A DNA stretch of 64,000 bases, taken from the NCBI RefSeq assembly GCF_036017915.1, contig NZ_CP107929.1, positions 6,933,001 to 6,997,000 on the forward strand, given 5' to 3'. The translations under genes and the position numbers were made by a program. Shown one piece after another: positions 43,636 to 50,656 of the stretch. The stretch's first letter is position 1; the number at the start of each line of letters is the position of its first letter. This DNA comes from Micromonospora sp. NBC_00421. Its GTDB lineage: Bacteria; Actinomycetota; Actinomycetes; Mycobacteriales; Micromonosporaceae. Under the pieces are notes generated by a model, which made no database searches, was not told where the DNA came from, and saw only the letters and a list, made by a program, of their open reading frames with translations.

Positions 43636-44453
43636 TGGCTCGCCTTTCCCTGACGGAGTCGCAACGTGCAGCACTTCGGTCCGCCGCCGGCCTTGCGCAG
43701 CTCGGACAGGTCGACCCCGATGGTCTGGTAACCCCGGTCGCGCAGCTGCGCGGCCAGCCCGGTGGCCTGCGCGGGCAGCACCACGTGCCGGCCGTCGCTC
43801 ACCGCGTTGAGGCCCAGCACCCCGGCGTCGGCCATGGTGGCGTGGACCGCGTCCGGGAAGAGCCGACGCAGCACCGCGCGGCTGCCGGGGGAGAACGCCT
43901 CGGGCAGGTACGCCACGGTCCGCTCGTCGAGCACGGTAAGCGCGGTGTCCAGGTGGTAGAAGCGCGGGTCGACAAGCTGCATGGTGATCACCGGGTAGCC
44001 GAAGACCTCCTGCAACTGGGCGTGCGCGGCGTGCGCGGTGCGGAACCCGGTGCCGGCGAGCAGGTGGTCGCCGACCAGCAGGACGTCGCCCTCGCCCTCG
44101 TTGACGTGCTTCGGGTCGTACACCTCGAAGCCGGCGGCCTCGAACCAGGCCCGGTAGGCGGGGGCCTCGTCGGCGCGCTGCGGGTCGCGGAACTGCACCG
44201 CCATCGCCCGGTCGTCGAGCACCGTGCCGCCGTTGGCGGCGAAGACCATGTCCGGCAGACCGGCGACCGGGTCGATCAGCTCGACGGTGTGGCCGAGATC
44301 GAGGTAGGTGCGGCGGAGCTGCTCCCACTGCCGGATCGCCAGCGCGGTGTCGACCGGCGCGGTCGGGTCCATCCACGGGTTGATGGCGTAGTCGACGGCG
44401 AAGTACGTCGGCCGGCACATCAGGAAGCGCTGGCTGGTGGGGTCCATCGTCAT
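43632..44453 (-). CDS. ddaH: Dimethylarginine dimethylaminohydrolase / arginine-deiminase-superfamily amidinohydrolase
   Basis: A 273-residue penta-propeller guanidine-modifying enzyme. FLMCRPTYFAVDYAINPWMD opens the fold; the active-site carboxylates lie in DMVFAANGGTVLD and the His in TGFRTAHAAHAQLQ (FRTxHxAH), with the nucleophilic Cys near the end in GGGPKCCTLRL. DDAH releases citrulline from methylated arginine; relatives paired with rocD may instead act on arginine itself, giving ornithine for RocD, which cannot be told here. ATG 44453 has AGGA upstream; ATG 44447 is an alternative. Two genes in one operon with rocD. Confidence 0.88.
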   Translation of the reverse strand: MTMDPTSQRFLMCRPTYFAVDYAINPWMDPTAPVDTALAIRQWEQLRRTYLDLGHTVELIDPVAGLPDMVFAANGGTVLDDRAMAVQFRDPQRADEAPAYRAWFEAAGFEVYDPKHVNEGEGDVLLVGDHLLAGTGFRTAHAAHAQLQEVFGYPVITMQLVDPRFYHLDTALTVLDERTVAYLPEAFSPGSRAVLRRLFPDAVHATMADAGVLGLNAVSDGRHVVLPAQATGLAAQLRDRGYQTIGVDLSELRKAGGGPKCCTLRLRQGKASQ

Positions 44454-44607
44454 TGTCCTGGCTCCCGGGGTCGGGCGCGCCCGGCCTCCGTGGCCCACGG
44501 GCTGGCGCCGTGGGTCAACGGTATGCGGCCGGGGGCCACGACAACCACCGCCGAGACTTGCGTACGGCAGCAGTTCATTGCGTGTGCTGGGGATGGGGCG
44601 GCGATCC

Positions 44608-44625
44608 GTTGCGTGGCAGCGCAAC
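44608..44625. promoter_or_regulatory. Candidate operator for ddaH-rocD
   Basis: GTTGCGTGGCAGCGCAAC is a perfect 6-6-6 palindrome. TTGCGT half-sites repeat 31 and 51 bp closer to ddaH. Phased half-sites suit Lrp/AsnC-type regulators, which often control ddaH-rocD-like operons, but no such gene is present in the window. Confidence 0.45.
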
Positions 44626-44630
44626 GCGAA

Positions 44631-44662
44631 GGGGCCGTCACCTCGGCGGAGGTGACGGCCCC
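44631..44662 (-). terminator. Terminator of the membrane-protein gene at 44805
   Basis: A perfect 14-bp stem GGGGCCGTCACCTC / GAGGTGACGGCCCC with loop GGCG; read on the minus strand it is followed by TTCG. It lies about 140 bp past the stop of the gene at 44805-45713, with no other gene between. Confidence 0.75.
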
Positions 44663-44804
44663 TGTGCGCATCGGTGACGGCGAACCGCTGCCACCGAACG
44701 ATATGGGTGCCCGGCTGGTGAACCACCAGAGCTGATCGGGCGAAGCCGGCGAACCGGCTGGTCCAGCGTTGCCGGCGAACCGCCGGCGGGGTCATATGTG
44801 CCCG

Positions 44805-45713
44805 TCAGAACCGGTCCGCAAACTGTGAGTCAAGCCACTCGCGGAGCCGGGCCACCCAGTCGCCGTCCGTGGTCGGCCAGTCGAACTGACCGGTGAACGC
44901 GACCACGCCCAGCACCACCGCGGCCAGACCGACCAGCACGCCGATCAGCGCGTCCGTGGTGCCGGCCACGTGCCGACGCCGGGTCGCGATCAGGCCCAGC
45001 ACCGAGCAGACCGCGCCGAACGCGCCGAGCGCGATGCCGTACCCGGCGAGGGTGCCGGTGAGCACGAACGCCGCACCCACCACCGAGACGATCAGGCCGA
45101 GCGTGGCGAGCAGGCTGGCCCGCGGCTTCGGACCGGCCACCACAGCCGCCTCCGGGCGGGCCCCGTCGGCGTCGACCCGGTCCCGGTCGGCGGGGCGGGT
45201 GGCGACGCCGGCGGTGGGCATCGTCGGGTCGACGGCCGTCGTCCGGTCCCGGGCGGTCGGGCGGTCGGCGTCCACCGGGCGCGGTGCGGTGCGGACCGGG
45301 CCGGCGTCGGCGACTCGGATCGGGTCGGTCGGCGTGCGCGGCTCGTCGTCGACGGTCGAGGGCCGCGCGGCAGCGGCGCTCCGCGTGCCGTCGACGGCGC
45401 TGCGGGCGGTCGCCGCCCGCGCCAACGCGCCGCGCTCCGCCGCGCGCCGCTCGGCGTCGGCGTCAGGCCCGGCGTCCATGGTGCGTTCGCCGGTCGGTCG
45501 GCCGCCGACCCCGGCCGCGTCGGCGTCGCGTTCGGCGGTGCGTCGCGCCGCGTCGGCGTCGCGCTCGCCGTCGGTGGCCAGCGACCCGCTGCGGTACGTC
45601 GCCCGGTCGGCGTCCCGGTCGGTCACCACCGGCTGCCCGTCGCGCGCGTCGACCACCCCGTCACCGTTGCTGTCCTGCGCCGTACGGCGACGCAGGAGAG
45701 AAGGAACGTTCAC
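44805..45713 (-). CDS. Membrane protein with a cytoplasmic EF-hand-like motif and acidic linker
   Basis: A 302-residue protein. Near the N-terminus DSNGDGVVDARD matches the calcium-binding loop DxNxDGxVxxxD of EF-hand/dockerin type. Residues 25-190 are a highly charged, disordered Asp/Arg/Ala-rich linker. The C-terminus has three hydrophobic helices (about 205-225, 228-248, 255-275) and ends with a short amphipathic tail (WVARLREWLDSQF). The family is a DUF4190-like membrane module in actinobacteria; the role is unknown. Three GTG codons follow AAGGAGGT; the third (45713) has the best spacing. Confidence 0.7.
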   Translation of the reverse strand: MNVPSLLRRRTAQDSNGDGVVDARDGQPVVTDRDADRATYRSGSLATDGERDADAARRTAERDADAAGVGGRPTGERTMDAGPDADAERRAAERGALARAATARSAVDGTRSAAAARPSTVDDEPRTPTDPIRVADAGPVRTAPRPVDADRPTARDRTTAVDPTMPTAGVATRPADRDRVDADGARPEAAVVAGPKPRASLLATLGLIVSVVGAAFVLTGTLAGYGIALGAFGAVCSVLGLIATRRRHVAGTTDALIGVLVGLAAVVLGVVAFTGQFDWPTTDGDWVARLREWLDSQFADRF

Positions 45714-45874
45714 CACCACACCTCCTTGTCGATGCGTGCAGCCCTCGGAAGGTCGGTGGCCGCCACGCGGGAACTACAGGTACGTACCCCACCCGTCGAT
45801 CGACCACACTCCGATCGGCAGGCCGTGGCACCGGCGTCGGTGGGGCCCCGGCCGCCTGACTACCCTTGGCACCC

Positions 45875-46681
45875 GTGCCAGAGGGACACACCATCCACCG
45901 CCTCGCGGCCCGGCACGCCGAGCTGTTCGCCGGCGACAAGGTCACCGCCAGCAGCCCGCAGGGCCGGTTCGCCGAGGGCGCCGCCCGGCTCTCCGGCACC
46001 GTCCTCGACGACACCGAGGCGTACGGCAAGCATCTGCTGCACCACTACGCCGACGAGCGGACCCTGCACGTCCACCTCGGCCTGTACGGCAAGTTCACCG
46101 ACGGGGACGGTGAGCCGCCCGTACCGGTGGGGCAGGTCCGGTTGCGGCTGGCCAGCGACCGGCACTGGCTCGACCTGCGCGGACCCACCGCCTGCGAGCT
46201 GCTGACCCCGCCCGAGGTGGCGGCGCTGCGCGGCCGGCTCGGCCCGGACCCGTTGCGCGCCGACGCCGACCCCGACCACGGGTACGCCCGGATCCGGCGC
46301 AGCCCCACCCCGCTCGCCGCGCTGCTGCTGGACCAGTCGGTGGTCGCGGGCACCGGGCTGATCTTCGTGACCGAGGCGCTGTTCCGGGCCGGTCTGCGGC
46401 CGACGTTGCCCGGCCGGCAGCTCACAGCGGCCTGCTGGGCGGCGCTCTGGGCCGACCTGGTGGAGTTGATGACGCTGGCGGTGGCGCGCGGCCGGATCGA
46501 CACCGTCCGCGACGCCCACCTACCCGAGGCGATGGGCCGCCCGGCGCGCGTCGACCGGCACGGCGGCGAGGTGTACGTCTACCGCCGCCCCGGTGCCCCC
46601 TGCCACGTCTGCGGCAGCCCGATCAGCCGGGGTGGGCTGGCCGGCCGCAACCTCTACTGGTGCCCCACCTGCCAACCCTGA
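45875..46681 (+). CDS. nei2: Fpg/Nei family DNA glycosylase (Nei2-type endonuclease VIII)
   Basis: A 268-residue base-excision repair enzyme that removes oxidised bases and nicks the abasic site. The processed N-terminus PEGHTIHRLA puts Pro2 as the Schiff-base nucleophile and Glu3 as the acid. The H2TH region is FVTEALFRAGLRP; the C-terminal zinc finger is CHVCGSPISRGGLAGRNLYWCPTC with four Cys. PEGHT rather than PELPE indicates a Nei-like instead of MutM-like enzyme. GTG 45875 is required because the mature protein must begin with Pro directly after Met. Divergent from the gene at 44805. Confidence 0.93.
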   Translation: MPEGHTIHRLAARHAELFAGDKVTASSPQGRFAEGAARLSGTVLDDTEAYGKHLLHHYADERTLHVHLGLYGKFTDGDGEPPVPVGQVRLRLASDRHWLDLRGPTACELLTPPEVAALRGRLGPDPLRADADPDHGYARIRRSPTPLAALLLDQSVVAGTGLIFVTEALFRAGLRPTLPGRQLTAACWAALWADLVELMTLAVARGRIDTVRDAHLPEAMGRPARVDRHGGEVYVYRRPGAPCHVCGSPISRGGLAGRNLYWCPTCQP

Positions 46682-46705
46682 GCCGCGTCGCCGGGGGTGC
46701 CGGGT

Positions 46706-47572
46706 TCAGTGGCCGTCGAGCAGCCAGCGGGCCACCTCCACCTGGTTGGTGAAGACCGTGTCGCCGTCCAGGCTCCAGGCGAGGCAGTGCGCGATCGTCC
46801 AGCCGGCCACCCGCTCCCGGTCCAGCCCGAGCGCGCCCGTGATCCGGTCCAGCCGCCGCCGTACCGCCCCGGGGGAGTGCCCCAGCTCGACGCCGCGCAC
46901 GATCGGCACCACTGCGAACTCCCGCTCGCCCAGCAACGGCTTGGGGTCGATCACCAGCCACGGTTCGCGGGTCGCCCGCAGCACGTTGCCGGCGTGCAGA
47001 TCCTGGTTGACGAGCACCTGCTCGCCCTGGCTGCCGGCCAGCCCGTCGAGCCGGTCGAGGGCCGCATCGACGAGTCGCCGCTCGTACGGCCGGCCGGCCC
47101 GTTCCCACTTCTCGGGCAGCCGGTGCCGCCAGCCGGTGGCCTCCTCGGCGAGCGGGATGAACGGCCCGGCCGGCCGCCGCCACAGCCGGGGCAGCAGCGC
47201 GGCGACCACGTCCACCGCCTCGTCGGAAGGGAGTTCGTGCAGGGGTGAGCCGGGTCGGCACCGCTCCACCAGCAGCGCCCGTCGCTGCGGGTCGTGAGCG
47301 AGAAGCCGGACCGCCGCCTCGCCGTCCCAGTGCGCCAGCGCGTCGGCCTCGTGCCGGCTGTCCGGGTCCGGGTACTGCAACTTCAGCACCGCCGAAGTGC
47401 CGTCGGGCAGCTCGGCCGGCATCGCCAGCGAGGCGAACGCGTAGGGGAAGGGCCTGCCGAGCCGCAGCGACCACTGCTGCGCGCACTCGTCCCGCCACCG
47501 GGGCAGCACCGCCAGCCACTCCCGCCCGTCGGGTTGCTGCCGCACCCACGACAACCCCGCCGGAACCTCCAC
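46706..47572 (-). CDS. Aminoglycoside/hydroxyurea phosphotransferase-like kinase (APH(6) family)
   Basis: A 288-residue kinase-fold phosphotransferase. The N-terminal lobe has AVLKLQYPDPDSRHEADALAHW (Lys and Glu for ATP), and the catalytic loop is VNQDLHAGNVLRA (HxDLHxxN type) followed by WLVIDPKPLLGEREF with the metal-binding Asp. These features match the APH(6)/hydroxyurea-phosphotransferase family, which includes streptomycin 6-kinases. Whether it confers resistance or acts on a housekeeping metabolite is unknown; chromosomal copies in actinomycetes are common. It ends 25 bp from the nei2 stop in convergent orientation. Confidence 0.85.
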   Translation of the reverse strand: MEVPAGLSWVRQQPDGREWLAVLPRWRDECAQQWSLRLGRPFPYAFASLAMPAELPDGTSAVLKLQYPDPDSRHEADALAHWDGEAAVRLLAHDPQRRALLVERCRPGSPLHELPSDEAVDVVAALLPRLWRRPAGPFIPLAEEATGWRHRLPEKWERAGRPYERRLVDAALDRLDGLAGSQGEQVLVNQDLHAGNVLRATREPWLVIDPKPLLGEREFAVVPIVRGVELGHSPGAVRRRLDRITGALGLDRERVAGWTIAHCLAWSLDGDTVFTNQVEVARWLLDGH

Positions 47573-47590
47573 CCGCCCATTGTGGCGATC

Positions 47591-47647
47591 GTGGAGTGTT
47601 GTTGCTGAACTGGCGACTGGCTATAGCGACAACAACTCTCCACAAAG
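47591..47647. repeat. Long imperfect palindrome, family A copy 2
   Basis: The right arm GCGACAACAACTCTCCACAA (47626-47645, continuing AG) matches the family A arm at 15329-15350 in 21 of 22 positions. The left arm GTGGAGTGTTGTTGC (47591-47605) is a damaged complement, and the loop is longer (about 20 nt) and less GC-rich. Lies just upstream of the phosphotransferase start, in a 255-bp gap whose rest holds GTGCGGGGTGGT-like repeats. Confidence 0.75.
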
Positions 47648-47827
47648 GCAACAGCACGACGGCAGCAACGCGGGCGTCGCCGTGCGGGCCGGTGCCGGCG
47701 TGGGGGTGGTGCGAGCGTGCGGGGTGGTGCCGGCGTGCGGGGTGGTAGGCCGCGATGGTGTGGCGCGGGGAAGACTGCGGGCCGGGCGGGGGTGCAGCGC
47801 AGAGACGGTGGGCGGGGGGATGGCAGG

Positions 47828-49198
47828 TCAGCGGTCGAGGGCGTCGACGGCCTTGCGGGCGGCGATCAGCACCGGGTCCCAGACCGGGGCGTACGGCGGG
47901 GCGTAGCCGAGATCGAGGGCGGTCATCTCGTCCACAGTCATCTCGTTCCACAACGCCACGGCCAGCGCGTCGATCCGCTTCGCCGCCTCGGAACGACCGA
48001 CGATCTGCGCGCCGAGCAGCCGCCCGGTGGGCCGCTCGGCGATCAGCTTCACCGTCATCGGCTGGGCCCCCGGGTAGTAACCGGCCCGGTTGGTCGACTC
48101 GGCGATCACCGAGACGAACTCGAACCCGGCCGCCGCGGCGTCCCGTTCCCGCAGCCCGGTACGCCCCACCTCCAGGTCGCAGACCTTCGTCACGGCGGTG
48201 CCGATCACGCCGGGGAAGGTGGCGTACCCGCCGCCGATGTTGATCCCGGCGACCCGGCCCTGCTTGTTGGCGTGGGTGCCGAGCGGGATGTGCACCGACG
48301 TGCCGGTGACCCGGTGCAGGGTCTCCACGCAGTCGCCTGCCGCCCAGACGCCGGGCACCCCGGTCACCCGCATCCGGCGGTCCACCCGTACCCCGCCGGA
48401 CTGGCCGAGGGGGAAGCCGGCGGCGGCGGCGAGCGCGGTGTTGGGGCGTACGCCCAGGCCGAGGACCACGACGTCGGCCGGCACCGGGCCGGCGGAGGTG
48501 ACCACCGCGGACACCCGGCCGTCGCGCTGCTCGACCCCGCTCACCGTGACGCCGGTACGGATCTCGATGCCCAGCTCGCGCATTGCCCTGGCGACCAGGC
48601 CGGCCATGTCCTCGTCGACGGTGGCCATCGGCTGCTCGGCCCGTTCGACCAGGGTGACGGTGAGCCCGCGCTGGATCAGCGCCTCGGCCATCTCCACCCC
48701 GATGTAACCGCCGCCGACGACCACCGCGCGGCGGGGTGCCGGGGTGCCGTCCAGCCAGGCACGTAACCCCGCCGCGTCGTCGAGGGTCTGGATGCCGAAG
48801 ATGCCGTCGACGTCTTCGGTCGCCCAGTCGGGCAGGTTGGGGACCGCGCCGGTGGCGTACACCAGGGTGTCGAACCGTTCGTGGACCTCGCCGCCGTCGT
48901 CGAGCCGGCGGGCGGTGACCTCCCGACGGTCGAGGTCGATGCCGGTGACCTCGGTACGCAGCCGCACGTCGATGGCGAAGTCGTCGCGGAAGGTGGCCGG
49001 GTCGCGGGCGATCAACGCGTCCCGCTCCTCGACCAGGCCACTGATCCAGTACGGGATGCCGCACGCCGAGTACGACGTGAAGTGTCCCCGCTCGAACGCC
49101 ACGATCTCCAGGTCGTCGCTGCCCCGGCGGCGGCGGGCCTGGGAGGCCGCCGCCATCCCGGCGGCGTCCCCACCGACGACGATCAGCCGCTCTGCCAC
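47828..49198 (-). CDS. CoA-disulfide reductase-like FAD-dependent oxidoreductase
   Basis: A 456-residue flavoprotein of the NADH oxidase/CoA-disulfide reductase branch. FAD-binding GGDAAGMAAAS near 9-19, single redox Cys46 in SYSACGIPYWISG (the CoADR active site, not a CxxxxC pair), NAD(P)-binding VVGGGYIGVEMAEAL, and the second FAD block GVWAAGDCVE. The C-terminal domain carries the dimerisation Tyr motif region DLGYAPPYAPVWDP. It would reduce CoA disulfide or persulfide for thiol homeostasis, or act as NADH oxidase. ATG 49198. The gene downstream is absent (palindrome region); upstream lies the ligase gene on the same strand. Confidence 0.9.
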   Translation of the reverse strand: MAERLIVVGGDAAGMAAASQARRRRGSDDLEIVAFERGHFTSYSACGIPYWISGLVEERDALIARDPATFRDDFAIDVRLRTEVTGIDLDRREVTARRLDDGGEVHERFDTLVYATGAVPNLPDWATEDVDGIFGIQTLDDAAGLRAWLDGTPAPRRAVVVGGGYIGVEMAEALIQRGLTVTLVERAEQPMATVDEDMAGLVARAMRELGIEIRTGVTVSGVEQRDGRVSAVVTSAGPVPADVVVLGLGVRPNTALAAAAGFPLGQSGGVRVDRRMRVTGVPGVWAAGDCVETLHRVTGTSVHIPLGTHANKQGRVAGINIGGGYATFPGVIGTAVTKVCDLEVGRTGLRERDAAAAGFEFVSVIAESTNRAGYYPGAQPMTVKLIAERPTGRLLGAQIVGRSEAAKRIDALAVALWNEMTVDEMTALDLGYAPPYAPVWDPVLIAARKAVDALDR

Positions 49199-49312
49199 GA
49201 TGCCCAGTCTTCCACGCGCCGGCCGAGCACGGGCCGGTCAGCGGCACGACGGCCGCCCCCGGACCACCTGCCGACGGGCCGACCAGCGACGGGCCGGCCA
49301 GCGGCACGATGG

Positions 49313-50452
49313 TCAGCCACGGGTCTGCCGGGCGACCTCGGCGACCACGTCCTCCAACCGACCCGACCGGGCGAACACGGCCCGCTGCCGGGCGGCCCCG
49401 GTGCCGTGCCGACGCAACCCGGCCAGCAGTTCGGTCACCTCGGCCAGGTCGTCGTGCGCCTCCAGCGCCGGACGGACCCGCTCGACCAGCCGGTCCACCA
49501 GCTCCCAGGCCGGGCGCAGCTCACCGTTGGCCAGGTCGACGCCGTCGCCCTCCAACCCGTCGTGGGCGGCCCGCCAGTGCGCGGCGACCAGCATGTGATG
49601 GTCGGTGTTCACCGCCGGGCGGCCCGCCGCCACGTCGTCCATGGCGGTGGCGACCAGCGCCCGGACCAGCCCCGCCACCAGCACCGCGTCGTCCACCGAG
49701 GGGCAGACGTCACCGATGCGGACCTCCACGGTCGGGTACTTCGCCGACAGCCGGGCGTACCAGTAGAGCATCCCCTCGTCGAGCATCACCCCGCTGGCGA
49801 TCAACTGCCGGATCAGCCGCTCGTAGTGCTCGGACGACTCCAGGTAGGGGGTGGGCGCCACCGAAGGCCAGCGCTCCCACTCGACGGAGCGCCAGCTCGC
49901 GTAGCCGGTGTCGACGCCCTCGGAGAACGGCGAGTTGGTGGTCATCGCGTGCAGCACCGGCAGCCACGGCCGGATGTGGTTGAGCACCTGCACCCCGGTG
50001 TCCGGATCGGGAACACCCACGTGTACGTGCATGCCGTTGTTGCCGGGGCCGGGCACCAGCAGCCGGAACCGCTCGATCATCCGGTCGAAGCGGGGCTTGT
50101 CCACCACCGGCGGCACCGGCCCCGCCACCGGACCGGTCCCGATGGCCAGCACCCGTACGCCGGCCCGCTCGGCGGCGTCGGCCAGCGCGGCGCGCAGCAC
50201 GCCCAGCGAGTGCCGGATCGAGCTCAGCTCCAACCCGGGCGGGCTGCCGATCTCGATCTGGCTGGTCTGGAACTCCCGCTCCACCTGCCCGCGCAGCTCG
50301 GCCGGCACCTGCGCCATGACCAGGTCGATGGCGGGCACCGCGGCACCGGTGTGCGGGTCGACCAGGAGGAACTCCTCCTCCACGCCCACCGTGAGCCGGT
50401 CGACCCCGGTCTGCTCCGGAGCCGTCGCCCCGGCCGCCACCCCACTGGTCAT
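49313..50452 (-). CDS. Carboxylate-amine ligase, YbdK/glutamate-cysteine ligase 2 family
   Basis: A 379-residue GCS2-type ATP-grasp-related enzyme. LTVGVEEEFLLVD is the family opening; FQTSQIEIGSPPG, GNNGMHVHVGVPD, TTNSPFSEGVDTGYASWR and YPTVEVRIGDVCPSVDDAVL are the conserved blocks. YbdK-type enzymes have weak glutamate-cysteine ligase activity, and the actinobacterial group includes EgtA-like proteins, but no ergothioneine genes are adjacent, so the amide product is unknown. ATG 50452 is used; MTSGVAAG is non-conserved and a start at VDRLTVGVEEEF would also be functional. A 100-bp gap with GACGGGCCGG repeats separates it from the flavoenzyme. Confidence 0.85.
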   Translation of the reverse strand: MTSGVAAGATAPEQTGVDRLTVGVEEEFLLVDPHTGAAVPAIDLVMAQVPAELRGQVEREFQTSQIEIGSPPGLELSSIRHSLGVLRAALADAAERAGVRVLAIGTGPVAGPVPPVVDKPRFDRMIERFRLLVPGPGNNGMHVHVGVPDPDTGVQVLNHIRPWLPVLHAMTTNSPFSEGVDTGYASWRSVEWERWPSVAPTPYLESSEHYERLIRQLIASGVMLDEGMLYWYARLSAKYPTVEVRIGDVCPSVDDAVLVAGLVRALVATAMDDVAAGRPAVNTDHHMLVAAHWRAAHDGLEGDGVDLANGELRPAWELVDRLVERVRPALEAHDDLAEVTELLAGLRRHGTGAARQRAVFARSGRLEDVVAEVARQTRG

Positions 50453-50656
50453 CGCCCATCACCGTCCGTCCCGTCGGGTCGCGGCGGGTTTCGCCGCGGT
50501 GTCGCCCGGCCCATTACCCAGAGTGTCCGGCGGGGAAAACGCGACACGGCGGGCCATCGCGCCGGATGCTTACCATGACCCGGTCCGCCGACCGGTGCCG
50601 TGGCGCACCCCCGCCCCGACCGGGTGGGCCGGGGCCGGCGACGTGAGGGAGGTCAG

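Larger units (their letters stand above)
44454..44804. other. Intergenic region upstream of ddaH
   Basis: The 351 bp hold no supportable gene. They contain three TTGCGT words at 44558, 44578 and 44609 (spacings 20 and 31 bp, close to whole helical turns), the last inside a palindrome GTTGCG-N6-CGCAAC (44608-44625), and the hairpin at 44631-44662 that terminates the gene at 44805. Confidence 0.6.

Noticed and set aside
46706..47572. Acquired antibiotic-resistance cassette
   Set aside because: The APH(6)-like kinase has the same base composition as its neighbours and no mobile element beside it; it is more likely a resident chromosomal gene.
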